Origin: an uncultured Clostridia bacterium
GTDB lineage: Bacteria; Bacillota; Clostridia; Oscillospirales; Acutalibacteraceae
Reading direction: 5' to 3'
DNA: 47,841 bases
Assembly (NCBI GenBank): GCA_945948515.1
Contig: CAMFBH010000012.1
Span: 1 to 47,841 of the forward strand
Shown here in pieces: positions 30,612-39,937 of the stretch; the first letter of the stretch is position 1; every line of letters begins with the position of its first letter. The translations under genes and the position numbers were made by a program. Below the pieces are notes generated by a model. That model ran no database searches. It was given only the letters and a program-made list of their open reading frames with translations, and was not told the origin of the DNA.

Positions 30612-30640
30612 TTGCATTTTAAAAATGATAAAATTATAAT
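30612..30640 (+). promoter_or_regulatory. promoter for the 2-hydroxyacid dehydrogenase operon
   Basis: TTGCAT (30612-30617), 17 bases, TATAAT (30635-30640). Start near 30647, about 19 nt before the ATG. Confidence 0.75.
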
Positions 30641-30665
30641 TAATCAAAATATTTAGGGTATTAAA

Positions 30666-31640
30666 ATGAAAATTGTTGCAATTTCAAAAAAAGAGCGCAT
30701 TGAAAAATTTATGCCCCAAACCGATTTCAACAAAAGCTTGGAAATAACCTATTATCCGCTTGATTACAAAAACAGCAACATTCTTAAAAACGATTCCGAT
30801 GCAGATGCAATTATTGTTGATGCAATAGGAAGAGTTGACCGCGAGCTTATTAAGGCAATGCCTCGCCTTCGCCTTATTCAAAGCGAAGGCGTTGGCTATG
30901 ACGGTGTTGATGTTTTTGCCGCGAGTGAAAACGGCATTGCAGTTTGTAACAACAAGGGAATTAACTCATCTGCTGTTGCGGAGCAAACCCTCATGCTGAT
31001 TCTTGGAGTAATCAAGGACTGCATTAATTCTCACCATGCACTATACGAAGGACGGCAGATGGAAGTTAAGCAAAGCATGATGATAAAAGGTGTTCCCGAG
31101 CTTTCCGAAATGACAGTCGGTCTTATCGGAATGGGCAACATTGCCTATGAAACCGCTAAAAGGTTAAAGGCGTTCGGATGCAGAATTCTTTATACAAACC
31201 GAACCGAAAAAAAAGATATTGAAAAAGAGCTTTCAATTGAGTACAGAACTCTCGATGAGCTTCTTTGTGAAAGCGATATTGTTTCTCTTCATATTGCTTT
31301 ATGCGAAGATACTAAAAGAATTGCCGACAAAGCCTTTTTTGATAAAATGAAAAACGGTTCATATTTCATTAACACCTCACGCGGAGGGCTTGTTGATAAC
31401 GAGGCTTTGATTAACGCTTTAAATTCCGAAAAGCTTATCAGAGCCGGTCTTGACACACTTGACCCCGAGCCGGTTACAAAGGACAATATTCTTTTATCCG
31501 ACAGTGTAAACGGAAAAATTATTTTTTCTCCCCACATAGGAGGAATCACCGAAGCAACCTTCAAAAGAGGATTTGAGTTTGTTTTTTCAAATATCAAGGC
31601 CTTGAATGACGGAAATATATTAAAAAACAAAGTGAATTGA
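30666..31640 (+). CDS. D-isomer-specific 2-hydroxyacid dehydrogenase
   Basis: 324 residues. NAD(P)-dependent oxidoreductase interconverting a 2-hydroxy acid and a 2-keto acid. Substrate domain at both ends, with NAD-binding domain in the middle (VGLIGMGNIAYETAKRL, GxGxxx-type). Catalytic Arg in NTSRGGLVDNEAL, Glu in LDTLDPEPV, His in FSPHIGGITEAT. The exact substrate is not visible. First gene of a four-gene plus-strand run (EEP lipoprotein, IolB, iron alcohol dehydrogenase) with short gaps. Confidence 0.88.
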   Translation: MKIVAISKKERIEKFMPQTDFNKSLEITYYPLDYKNSNILKNDSDADAIIVDAIGRVDRELIKAMPRLRLIQSEGVGYDGVDVFAASENGIAVCNNKGINSSAVAEQTLMLILGVIKDCINSHHALYEGRQMEVKQSMMIKGVPELSEMTVGLIGMGNIAYETAKRLKAFGCRILYTNRTEKKDIEKELSIEYRTLDELLCESDIVSLHIALCEDTKRIADKAFFDKMKNGSYFINTSRGGLVDNEALINALNSEKLIRAGLDTLDPEPVTKDNILLSDSVNGKIIFSPHIGGITEATFKRGFEFVFSNIKALNDGNILKNKVN

Positions 31641-31649
31641 GGAATTATT

Positions 31650-32576
31650 ATGAAAAAAATATTTGCTGTTTTAATGAGCATTGCTCTTGTTGCTATTTCA
31701 ATGAGCGCTTGCTCTTCAACCGAAAAAATTGATTTTGAGAACATAGACTATTCAAACACTATAACCGATACCGGCAGTGTTGACATTATAACCTTCAATG
31801 TTGCCGCACCTTGGGGAAATGCTTTTAAAGGCACCTCGTCATCAAAAAGAGTTGAGCGCTTCGCAAAGATTGTTAAGTTTACTCAGCCCGATTCTGTGGG
31901 AACTCAGGAAATGAATTCAAAATGGGTTGAAAAGCTTGCCGAAATTCTTCCCGAATATGCTTGCTACGGAGTTGAAAGAGGCGGCGACAGCAGTAAAAAG
32001 AAGAGCGAAATGAACGCTATTTTCTATCTTAAAGACAAATACGACCTCATTGACAGCGGAACCTTCTGGCTTTCCGAAACTCCCGAAAAAGAAAGCCGCT
32101 ATGAAGGTGCGGGCTGCAACAGAATTTGCTCATGGGTTGTTCTTGAAAACAAAATCAGCAAAAAGCAATACATTCACCTCAACACTCATCTCGACAACGC
32201 CTCCGAAGATGCACAGAATTACGGTGCAAATGTTATTGTTGAACAGCTCAAAGAAATTCAGAAAAAATACAACTATATTCCGGTATTCATCACGGGCGAC
32301 TTTAATCAGGATGAAAGCGGAAATGCAGTTAAAACAATTCTCGACGCAGGATTTTCAAACTCCGCTGATTTTGACAATGCCAAGGCAGTCGGCACTTATC
32401 ACGATTGGGGTAAAATAACCGATGAGGAAAGAGCAAAGCAGAAAGCGATTGATTTTGTTTTCGTCAGCAAAAAATCAACAAACGGAGTTACGGCTTACAG
32501 AGTTGTTGACAGCATGATTGACGACAAATATATTTCCGACCACTTCGGAGTTTGGGCTTCTTTCTCATTAAAATAA
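31650..32576 (+). CDS. exported endonuclease/exonuclease/phosphatase-fold lipoprotein
   Basis: 308 residues. Signal peptide with lipobox MSAC. EEP-fold motifs: IITFNVAAPWG (Asn), GTQEM (Glu, metal), HLNTHLDNAS (His), FITGDFNQDESG (GDFN), and SDHFGVWASF (catalytic His at the end). Members outside the cell act on phosphodiesters such as DNA, sphingomyelin or inositol phospholipids. Its neighbour IolB hints at inositol-linked substrates, which is inference. It starts 9 bases after the dehydrogenase stop. Confidence 0.87.
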   Translation: MKKIFAVLMSIALVAISMSACSSTEKIDFENIDYSNTITDTGSVDIITFNVAAPWGNAFKGTSSSKRVERFAKIVKFTQPDSVGTQEMNSKWVEKLAEILPEYACYGVERGGDSSKKKSEMNAIFYLKDKYDLIDSGTFWLSETPEKESRYEGAGCNRICSWVVLENKISKKQYIHLNTHLDNASEDAQNYGANVIVEQLKEIQKKYNYIPVFITGDFNQDESGNAVKTILDAGFSNSADFDNAKAVGTYHDWGKITDEERAKQKAIDFVFVSKKSTNGVTAYRVVDSMIDDKYISDHFGVWASFSLK

Positions 32577-32612
32577 TTTAATCCGTATATTAGATTTATA
32601 GGAGGACTATAT

Positions 32613-33383
32613 ATGATTTACAATCCGTCATACGACGAAAACGGCAAAAAAATTCTTTGCGAGATGGACGGAGTTAACTCCGACATGCTCATGGATATTT
32701 ATGTTAAAAAAATGAAAAAAGGCGAAGAGCTGATTATTGAAGAGGAAAAAAACGAATGTGCGATTCTTCTTCTTTCGGGAAAGGTTTGCTTTGAAGCAGG
32801 CAGTATTAACGAAATCTGCCAAAGAAAAAATCCTTTTGAAAAAAAACCTTATGCAATTCATTTTTCTAAATGCACAAAATGTACTGTTACGGCGCTTGAG
32901 GAAAGCGAAGTACTTGTTCAGCAAACAGATAACGAAAAAGAATTCGCAGCAGTTTTCTACAATCCCGAAAACTGCCTTTATCAAGAGTTCGGCAAAGGTC
33001 AGTGGAACGGTGCGGGACACAGAATTTGCTCAACAATGTTTGATTTTTCCAATGCTCCTTATTCAAATATGGTTATGGGTGAGGTTTTCAATCAGCCCGG
33101 AAAATGGAGCTCATATCCTCCCCATCATCATCCTCAGCCCGAGCTTTACTATTATCAGTTTGACCGTCCGGAAGGCTTCGGCGCAGGCTTTGAAGGAGAT
33201 AACGCTTACCGCACAACAAACGGCTCCTGCCTTTGCATAAGAGGAGGAAATGCTCATCAGCAGGTTGTTGCTCCCGGATATGAAATGTACTATGTTTGGC
33301 TTATCCGCCATTTAGACGGAGACCCGTGGGATAAAACAAGAATCTATGTTCCTGAATATGAGTGGCTTGCCGATGCAAAATAA
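32613..33383 (+). CDS. iolB: 5-deoxy-glucuronate isomerase family protein
   Basis: 256 residues. Double cupin of the IolB family: an N-terminal cupin (AILLLSGKVCFEAGS) and a C-terminal one with the metal-binding PPHHHPQPELYYYQF, RGGNAHQQVVAPGYEMYYVWLIRHL, and PEYEWL at the end. In myo-inositol breakdown IolB turns 5-deoxy-glucuronate into its keto form. No other iol genes are in view, so it may serve another inositol-like pathway. AGGAGG precedes the ATG. Confidence 0.85.
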   Translation: MIYNPSYDENGKKILCEMDGVNSDMLMDIYVKKMKKGEELIIEEEKNECAILLLSGKVCFEAGSINEICQRKNPFEKKPYAIHFSKCTKCTVTALEESEVLVQQTDNEKEFAAVFYNPENCLYQEFGKGQWNGAGHRICSTMFDFSNAPYSNMVMGEVFNQPGKWSSYPPHHHPQPELYYYQFDRPEGFGAGFEGDNAYRTTNGSCLCIRGGNAHQQVVAPGYEMYYVWLIRHLDGDPWDKTRIYVPEYEWLADAK

Positions 33384-34473
33384 AGGAGAAATAATAAACG
33401 GATTTTCCGATATTGAAAAGATTTTTGATAGGTGCTCAATTAAAAAGCCGTTTCTATGCTGCGGAAAATCTTTCATGAAAACCGATTTATTTGATAAAAT
33501 AAACAACGCCTTTAAACCCGTTGTTTGGAGTAATATTCGCCCTAATCCGAGATTTGAGGATATGAAGGACGCTGTTTCTCTATATAAAAATGAAGGCTGC
33601 GATTTCATTATCGGTGCAGGTGGAGGAAGTCCGCTTGACAGTGCAAAAATGATTAAGCTTATGATAACAAATCCCGAAAGCACATATCTAAACGGCAAAA
33701 TGGAATCAAATGACATAGGCTTTCTTGCAATTCCGACAACCTCGGGAACGGGAAGCGAGGCAACGCAGTACTCAATTTTCTATGTAAATGAAAATGAAAA
33801 GCATTCAATCGCTCACCCGGATTTTATTCCCGATTATGTTATTCTTGAGCCTTCTCTTTTGAAAACGGTTCCTCCCTATCAGCGCAGATGCACCTGTATG
33901 GACGCTCTATGCCATGCTATTGAAAGCTATTGGAGCGTTAAGAGCACCGAAGAGAGCAAGGAATATGCCCGCCGTGCAATTACTCTCTTTTTTGAATGTA
34001 AAGAGGATTATATAAATAATACACCTTCGGGAAACAAAAAAATGCTTGAGGCTTCCTATTGGGCAGGCAAGGCTATTTCCGTTACCGCAACAACCTCCGC
34101 GCACGCCATGTGTTACAGTATTACGATGAACTGCCACACTTCACACGGTCATTCGGTTGCTGTTAATCTTCTGCAAATTTGGAAGCATATGATGAAGCAT
34201 AACAGCGAGGTTAACGATTCAAGAGGAAGAGACTATGTTCTCAAAGCATTTGATGAAATAGGAATTTTAATGGGCGGCAAAAACGCAGATGACGGAATTC
34301 GTATTTTTGAAAATCTTTTGAACGAGTTTGAGCTTCAGTCCCCAAAGGCAGATCTTGAAACTGTTCTCGGCTTTGCAATTAAGGTTGATCCCTCACGGCT
34401 CGGAAACAATCCAACGGTATTAACAACCGAAGATGTAACATTAATATACAAAAAAGTTTTCAATTATGCATAA
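33373..34473 (+). CDS. iron-containing (group III) alcohol dehydrogenase
   Basis: 366 residues from ATG 33373, overlapping the iolB stop by 11 bases; ATGs at 33346 and 33358 are also in frame, and none has a clear ribosome site. Motifs: FIIGAGGGSPLDSAKM (NAD), PTTSGTGSEAT, a metal site with Asp in MDALCHAIESY, and His residues in TTSAHAMCYSIT and HTSHGHSVAVNL. It looks close to phosphonoacetaldehyde/lactaldehyde reductase-like members, but the substrate is not assured. Last gene of the run. Confidence 0.87.
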   Translation: MQNKGEIINGFSDIEKIFDRCSIKKPFLCCGKSFMKTDLFDKINNAFKPVVWSNIRPNPRFEDMKDAVSLYKNEGCDFIIGAGGGSPLDSAKMIKLMITNPESTYLNGKMESNDIGFLAIPTTSGTGSEATQYSIFYVNENEKHSIAHPDFIPDYVILEPSLLKTVPPYQRRCTCMDALCHAIESYWSVKSTEESKEYARRAITLFFECKEDYINNTPSGNKKMLEASYWAGKAISVTATTSAHAMCYSITMNCHTSHGHSVAVNLLQIWKHMMKHNSEVNDSRGRDYVLKAFDEIGILMGGKNADDGIRIFENLLNEFELQSPKADLETVLGFAIKVDPSRLGNNPTVLTTEDVTLIYKKVFNYA

Positions 34474-34530
34474 AAAGATGTATAAAATTGCAAAAAACGC
34501 ATTGTTATTCAAACTTTATTTGTATTTTTA

Positions 34531-34559
34531 TTGACTTATTGTTATAAATATGCTAAATT
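34531..34559 (+). promoter_or_regulatory. extended -10 promoter of the amino acid ABC operon
   Basis: TTGACT (34531-34536), 17 bases ending TGC, TAAATT (34554-34559). The start (near 34566) falls inside the left arm of the hairpin at 34561. Confidence 0.75.
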
Positions 34560-34560
34560 T

Positions 34561-34597
34561 AATAGGACAAAGGCGCTTATCCTTTGTCCTATTTTAA
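34561..34597 (+). terminator. hairpin overlapping the ABC operon start; terminator for upstream operon
   Basis: AATAGGACAAAGG (34561-34573) and CCTTTGTCCTATT (34581-34593) form a perfect 13-bp stem followed by T. Transcripts from upstream carry the full stem; transcripts from the local promoter begin within its left arm. Confidence 0.7.
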
Positions 34598-34615
34598 ATT
34601 TTGGAGGAAAAATAA

Positions 34616-35404
34616 ATGAAAACAGCAAAAAAAGTTATCAGCATTCTTCTTGCTGCAGTTCTCGCTGTTTGCACAATGTTTGCTCTCGCTTCATGTGCAA
34701 AGGACGATGCAGCTGATAATGATTCAAAAGAAACACTTGTTATGGCAACAAACGCAACATTCCCTCCCTATGAGTTCGTTGAAAACGGAGATTACAAGGG
34801 AATTGATGTTGAGATTGCAAATGCCATTGCAGACAAGCTCGGAATGACTCTTGAAATTCAGGATGTTGAGTTTGGTTCAATCATCGGCGGTGTTCAGAGC
34901 GGTAAATACGATATGGGTGTTGCCGGCATGACAGTTACCGACGAAAGACTTGAAAGCGTTAACTTCTCTGATTCTTACGCAACCGGCGTTCAGGTTGTTA
35001 TCGTTAAAGAGGATTCGGATATTAAAACAATAGACGATCTCACAGGTAAGAAAATCGGCGTACAGCAGGATACAACAGGCGATATCTACGCTTCCGATAC
35101 TGTTGAAAACGGCGGCTTCGGTGAAGAAAATGTTACAAGATACAACAAGGGCGCAGATGCTGTTCAGGCTCTTTCAACCGGTAAGGTTGATGCAGTTATC
35201 ATTGATAACGAGCCCGCAAAATCATTTGTTGCAGCAAACGACGGTCTCAAAATTCTTGAAACAAAATATGTTGAAGAGAGCTATGCAATCTGCATTGCAA
35301 AGGAAAACACCGAGCTTCTTGAAAAAGTAAACAACGCTCTTTCAGAGCTCAAAGCTGAAGGCAAGATTAAAGAAATCATCGACAAATATATTCCTGCCGA
35401 ATAA
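34616..35404 (+). CDS. polar amino acid ABC transporter substrate-binding lipoprotein
   Basis: 262 residues. Signal peptide with lipobox LASC. SBP_bac_3 fold: LVMATNATFPPYEF, GIDVEIANAIADKLG, GVAGMTVTDERLESVNFSDSY, and GKKIGVQQDTTGDIYA. The conserved Arg and Asp of amino acid sites are present. It delivers a polar amino acid (Gln, His or Arg type) to the permease encoded next. GGAGG precedes the ATG. Confidence 0.93.
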   Translation: MKTAKKVISILLAAVLAVCTMFALASCAKDDAADNDSKETLVMATNATFPPYEFVENGDYKGIDVEIANAIADKLGMTLEIQDVEFGSIIGGVQSGKYDMGVAGMTVTDERLESVNFSDSYATGVQVVIVKEDSDIKTIDDLTGKKIGVQQDTTGDIYASDTVENGGFGEENVTRYNKGADAVQALSTGKVDAVIIDNEPAKSFVAANDGLKILETKYVEESYAICIAKENTELLEKVNNALSELKAEGKIKEIIDKYIPAE

Positions 35405-35419
35405 TTTACGCTTTATTTC

Positions 35420-35452
35420 ATCAGGGCTGGATTTTCCGGCCCTGATACTTTT
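35420..35452 (+). terminator. stem-loop between binding protein and permease genes
   Basis: ATCAGGGC (35420-35427) pairs with GCCCTGAT (35439-35446), with an inner GGA/TCC, followed by ACTTTTT. Probably partial termination, so the binding protein is made in excess over the membrane parts. Confidence 0.65.
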
Positions 35453-35467
35453 TAAGGAGGTTTTCAG

Positions 35468-36202
35468 TTGAACAACTTTTTAAACTCCCTGTATGACCAG
35501 TTCAGGCTGAATTTTATAGACGACAATCGTTGGGAATGGATTGTTAAAGGTCTTAAATCAACTCTAATAATTACTCTTTGCGCTCTTATTATCGGTCTTA
35601 TTATAGGTATAATAATTGCAAGCATACGATCAACCTACGATAAAAACCTTGAAACATTTAAGCTCAGAGGCGGTATCGGATATCACATAATGAAGTTTTT
35701 AAATTTCATTTGTCATATATATCTTACCGTTGTTCGCGGAACACCTGTTGTTGTTCAGCTTCTTATTGCTTATTTCATTATTTTTGCCTCATCAAGAAAC
35801 GGCATTTATGTTGCCATTTTTGCTTTCGGAATAAACTCCGGTGCTTATGTTGCGGAAATTTTACGCGGCGGCATTATGTCAATAGATAACGGTCAGTTTG
35901 AAGCAGGCCGTTCACTCGGCTTCAACTATCTTCAAACAATGCGCCACATCATTATTCCGCAGGTTTTCAAAAATGTTTTGCCCGCGCTTTGCAACGAGTT
36001 CATCAGCCTTTTAAAGGAAACCTCAATTGCGGGATATGTTGGAATTGTTGACCTTACAAAAGCAGGCGACCTTATTCGCGGAAGAACATTCTCTCCGTTT
36101 ATGCCTCTTATCGCCGTTGCGCTTATCTATTTAATTATAGTTCTTATTCTAACACAGCTTGTTAAACTTCTTGAAAGGAGGCTTCGCAACAGTGAACGAT
36201 AA
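35468..36202 (+). CDS. polar amino acid ABC transporter permease (TTG start)
   Basis: 244 residues. HisM/GlnP family: [40 protein letters not shown], and the ATPase-contact loop [23 protein letters not shown]. About five helices. The start is TTG 35468, with AAGGAGG at 35454-35460, seven bases away. No ATG lies at a plausible place. Confidence 0.92.
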   Translation: MNNFLNSLYDQFRLNFIDDNRWEWIVKGLKSTLIITLCALIIGLIIGIIIASIRSTYDKNLETFKLRGGIGYHIMKFLNFICHIYLTVVRGTPVVVQLLIAYFIIFASSRNGIYVAIFAFGINSGAYVAEILRGGIMSIDNGQFEAGRSLGFNYLQTMRHIIIPQVFKNVLPALCNEFISLLKETSIAGYVGIVDLTKAGDLIRGRTFSPFMPLIAVALIYLIIVLILTQLVKLLERRLRNSER

Positions 36203-36935
36203 AACCCTTATTGAAATCACAGACCTCCAGAAGTACTATAAAGGCGGAGAAATCAAGGCTCTTGACGGTATAACAAACAAAATTGAAAAAGGTGAGGTTG
36301 TTGTTGTAATCGGCCCATCGGGTTCGGGAAAATCAACGCTTCTTCGCTCTTTAAATCTCCTTGAAATTCCGACCGGCGGAAGCATTTTATTTGACGGCGT
36401 TGATATTACGGACAAAAAAACAAATATCGACCATCACCGCCAGAAAATGGGAATGGTTTTTCAGCACTTCAACCTTTTCCCGAATATGACTGTTCTTAAA
36501 AATATGACACTCGCACCAATGAAGCTCTTAAAGGTTAGCAAGGAGGAAGCTGAAAAATATGCTCTTGAGCTTTTGGATACAGTTAACCTTGCAGACAGAG
36601 CAAATGCTTATCCGAATCAGCTTTCCGGCGGGCAAAAGCAAAGAATTGCAATTGTTCGCGCTCTTTGTATGCATCCCGAGGTTATGCTTTTCGACGAGCC
36701 CACCTCTGCACTTGACCCGGAAATGGTTGGAGAGGTTCTTGATGTTATGAAGAGACTTGCCGAAAAAGGAATGACAATGGTTGTTGTTACCCACGAAATG
36801 GGCTTTGCGCGTGAGGTTGCTTCAAGAGTTATATTTATGGACGAAGGAAAAATCATTGAAGAGGGATCTCCGAGTGATATTTTTGATAATCCTCAAAGCC
36901 CCCGACTTCAGTCCTTCCTTGCAAAGGTTTTATAA
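36192..36935 (+). CDS. polar amino acid ABC transporter ATPase (GTG start)
   Basis: 247 residues from GTG 36192, overlapping the permease stop; GGAGG at 36177-36181. Walker [11 protein letters not shown]-loop [17 protein letters not shown], signature LSGGQKQR, Walker [21 protein letters not shown]-loop [13 protein letters not shown]. This is the classic GlnQ/HisP sequence. A longer frame from 36159 lacks a ribosome site. Third gene of the operon, followed by a strong terminator. Confidence 0.94.
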   Translation: MNDKTLIEITDLQKYYKGGEIKALDGITNKIEKGEVVVVIGPSGSGKSTLLRSLNLLEIPTGGSILFDGVDITDKKTNIDHHRQKMGMVFQHFNLFPNMTVLKNMTLAPMKLLKVSKEEAEKYALELLDTVNLADRANAYPNQLSGGQKQRIAIVRALCMHPEVMLFDEPTSALDPEMVGEVLDVMKRLAEKGMTMVVVTHEMGFAREVASRVIFMDEGKIIEEGSPSDIFDNPQSPRLQSFLAKVL

Positions 36936-36945
36936 ATTAAGGCAA

Positions 36946-36986
36946 AAACTAACGCCGAGACAAATTAATTGTCTCGGCGTTAGTTT
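36946..36986. terminator. bidirectional terminator between convergent operons
   Basis: Bases 36946-36963 pair perfectly with 36969-36986 (18 bp) around ATTAA. A-rich on the left and T-rich on the right, it serves the amino acid ABC operon and the facing transglutaminase gene. Confidence 0.9.
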
Positions 36987-36994
36987 ATTATTTA

Positions 36995-38503
36995 TTATTT
37001 TGCCATTTTGCCGTTCATTATATAACCGCCTGCATTATTGTAGGACTCGCAAAAATAACTCCACGAGCCACTGTCACCATAGTTTCCTGTTTCCATCAAA
37101 TACCAAATTCCGCCGCAGTTGATCTCGCACCAATAATGGCTCCATTTATTTTTTGTTGATTTTCCGCGCCAGCCCTGTATAATTCTTGCATCATATCCGA
37201 GATATACAAGAAATGCCGCATATGCTCCGTTATACTGAAGGCACTGCCCTTTTTTATATTTGAATATTGCTTCAACATAGGATTTTTTGCTTATTGAGGA
37301 ATAGCTCTTTCCCCTTGCATAAGTAACATTTTGATTAATCCAGCTTAAAACATACTGTGCCTTTTGAACATTGCTCCAGCCTTTTTCAAAATGCTTATTC
37401 GCAAAATCCTTTAATATCTTTTTATCCTTGCTGCTGAGAGTAACGGTCCACGCAACCTTATTCGTTTTTCCGCGCGTATTTATAACATTAATCTTATATC
37501 TGTTTTTTCCGCTCTTTCTCTTAGTTGCCGCTCTCATTCTTGCGGTTGTATCCGAAGAATAGGAATGCTCTGAAATAACGAAACAAATATTTGATGAAAA
37601 GCACTTAACATAAAACTCATATGAATATTTGCTGTTGTTAAGATTTTTAACGGTGCAAGAGGTTTTGTTTGCACCGAGGCTTGCAACGCGGTATTCTCCC
37701 CCGCTCTGCGCATATCCTCCGCTGACCTTCTTATACTTAACACACCAAAGCTCATATCTTGTTGCGTTTGGATTACCCTTCCATTTAACTGTAACGGTTT
37801 TAGCCTTAGTCGTTAATGCAGGAGCAAGCATGGGAACCATTACCGATGATTCACTTGCACTTTCATTAAAATAAACAAAGCTCCAATTTGCAATGAAATA
37901 TGGCGTTACTCTGTATGTACAGGTTTCTCCCGCATTTGCGCTGAGCTTATCATTATAAATATACTCGTTATAATACTCGGTTGTAATGTTATAGGAACCT
38001 ACAGCAATTTTAGCAAGTGATTTAAATGCTCCGCCGTTCATTGAGCGACTGATTTCAAAGCCGTCAATATATTTCAAATCCTCTGCATTTGCCTGCCACT
38101 GAACCGTGCTTGCAACATCATAGCAATAGGAATATGAAAACAGCGAACTTATTTTAGGTATTACCTTTGCGCTCGCCGACCTAACGCTTTCCGCATAAGA
38201 GGCATCAAAGGCAGTAACATAATAATATGAAATCTGCTTAGCGGCAACAGTATCGGACCAGTAGTTATTTTCAGCTCCGAAAATTGTTGCAACCAAAAAA
38301 TAATCGACATTATTAAAGCTTTTATAAACCTTATATCCTGCACAGTCCCCCTGTGCCCAGCTGAGCTCTACCGTGTTGTCATAATCAACATCTGCGCTCA
38401 CTGTTCCAACACCTAACGGTGCCGCCTGAACACAAACGGGAAATGACAGCAGCAAAGCCACCGATAAAATAAACGAAATTGTTTTTATGAATGATTTTTT
38501 CAT
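36995..38503 (-). CDS. secreted protein with fibronectin III-like repeats and transglutaminase-like domain
   Basis: 502 residues. Signal peptide (ending VCVQAAP), then about three beta-sandwich modules that look like Fn3 (VELSWAQGDCAGYKVYKS; STVQWQANAEDLKYIDGFEISRS; VTVKWKGNPNATRYELWCV). The C-terminal transglutaminase-like fold has Cys in YKKGQCLQYNGAYAAFL, His in KWSHYWCEIN and an acidic residue in LMETGNYG. It acts outside the cell as a protease or crosslinker; the target is unknown. ATG 38503 follows the purB stop with no gap; the ribosome site within purB is weak. Confidence 0.85.
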   Translation of the reverse strand: MKKSFIKTISFILSVALLLSFPVCVQAAPLGVGTVSADVDYDNTVELSWAQGDCAGYKVYKSFNNVDYFLVATIFGAENNYWSDTVAAKQISYYYVTAFDASYAESVRSASAKVIPKISSLFSYSYCYDVASTVQWQANAEDLKYIDGFEISRSMNGGAFKSLAKIAVGSYNITTEYYNEYIYNDKLSANAGETCTYRVTPYFIANWSFVYFNESASESSVMVPMLAPALTTKAKTVTVKWKGNPNATRYELWCVKYKKVSGGYAQSGGEYRVASLGANKTSCTVKNLNNSKYSYEFYVKCFSSNICFVISEHSYSSDTTARMRAATKRKSGKNRYKINVINTRGKTNKVAWTVTLSSKDKKILKDFANKHFEKGWSNVQKAQYVLSWINQNVTYARGKSYSSISKKSYVEAIFKYKKGQCLQYNGAYAAFLVYLGYDARIIQGWRGKSTKNKWSHYWCEINCGGIWYLMETGNYGDSGSWSYFCESYNNAGGYIMNGKMAK

Positions 38504-39937
38504 TTAAACATTAATCTCAACATTAACGCCGAGAAGCTCCTTATTTTCATCAAGTATCGGCTGAACAACCTCTTTGAGAAAATCTGCTGTTTGTTCGGGC
38601 GCTCTGCCTACAAAGTTTTCAGGCTTCATTATTTTAAGAATTTCTTCCTTTGTCATCATAAATGCGGGGTCTGATGCAATTCGGTCAACAAGGTCGTTTT
38701 TGCCGCCCTCTACCTTAACAACAGCACCTGCCGCCATTGAATGCTGACGGATTTTTTCGTGAAGCTCCTGACGGTCGCCTCCCTTTTTAACGGCATCCAT
38801 TAATATATTTTCGGTTGCCATAAACGGAAGCTCGGAAAGAAGTCTTGCCTCAATTACCTTCGGATAAACAACAAGACCCGAAGAAACATTGATAAGCAAA
38901 TCAAGAATTCCGTCTGTTGCAAGAAATGCCTCTGCAACGGAAACTCTTTTGTTTGCACTGTCGTCAAGAGTTCTCTCAAACCACTGAGCAGACGCTGTCC
39001 ATGCAGGGTTAAGCGCATCTATCATAACATATCTTGAAAGAGATGCAATTCTTTCGCTTCTCATTGGATTACGCTTATAAGCCATTGCTGAGGAGCCGAT
39101 TTGATTTTTCTCGAAGGGCTCTTCGATTTCTTTAAGATTTTGAAGAAGCCTTAAATCGTTTGAAAACTTGCATGCGCTCTGTGCGATAAGTGCAAGGGAA
39201 TTAACAACTATTGTGTCAAGCTTTCTTGCATAGGTCTGTCCGCTTACGGGGAAACATGATTTAAAGCCCATTTTTTCTGCAATCTTTGTATCGAGAGCCT
39301 TACACTTTTCATGGTCTCCGTCGAACAGCTCAAGGAAGGAAGCCTGTGTTCCCGTTGTTCCCTTTGAGCCCAAAAGCATTAAAGAATCTATTGTGTGAAC
39401 AAGCTCATTGTAATCAAGAACCAAATCCATAAGCCAAAGTGTTGCTCTTTTTCCTACTGTTGTAGGCTGAGCCGGCTGAAAATGGGTGAATCCGAGGCAG
39501 GGCATTGACTTATACTCATCTGCAAAATCGGCAATGGATTTCATTGCGTTAACAAGCTTTTTCTTAATGAGCATTAAGCCCTCGCGCATTGTTATAACAT
39601 CGGTATTATCTCCAACATAGCAGGAGGTTGCACCGAGGTGAATAATCGGCTTTGCATTGGGGCACTGAACGCCGTATGCATAAACATGGCTCATTACATC
39701 GTGACGAACAAGCTTTTCTCTCTCCTTGGCAACATCGTAATTGATATCGTCCTTATGAGCCTTAAGCTCGTCTATCTGCTCCTGAGTAATTGCAAGTCCA
39801 AGCTCCTTTTCGGACTCTGCAAGAGCAATCCAAAGCTTTCTCCATGTTTTAAACTTGAAATCGGGAGAAAAGATATACTGCATCTCTTTAGAAGCATAGC
39901 GTGCGTTAAAAGGTGAATTATAAGTGTTATTAGGCAT
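38504..39937 (-). CDS. purB: adenylosuccinate lyase
   Basis: 477 residues. Fumarase/aspartase superfamily; acts twice in purine synthesis (SAICAR to AICAR, adenylosuccinate to AMP), releasing fumarate. Motifs: RHDVMSHVYAYG, HLGATSCYVGDNTD, FTHFQPAQPTT, and the mobile-loop signature GSSAMAYKRNPMRSERI. ATG shares a base with the purC stop (TGATG), so the two are coupled. Confidence 0.96.
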   Translation of the reverse strand: MPNNTYNSPFNARYASKEMQYIFSPDFKFKTWRKLWIALAESEKELGLAITQEQIDELKAHKDDINYDVAKEREKLVRHDVMSHVYAYGVQCPNAKPIIHLGATSCYVGDNTDVITMREGLMLIKKKLVNAMKSIADFADEYKSMPCLGFTHFQPAQPTTVGKRATLWLMDLVLDYNELVHTIDSLMLLGSKGTTGTQASFLELFDGDHEKCKALDTKIAEKMGFKSCFPVSGQTYARKLDTIVVNSLALIAQSACKFSNDLRLLQNLKEIEEPFEKNQIGSSAMAYKRNPMRSERIASLSRYVMIDALNPAWTASAQWFERTLDDSANKRVSVAEAFLATDGILDLLINVSSGLVVYPKVIEARLLSELPFMATENILMDAVKKGGDRQELHEKIRQHSMAAGAVVKVEGGKNDLVDRIASDPAFMMTKEEILKIMKPENFVGRAPEQTADFLKEVVQPILDENKELLGVNVEINV

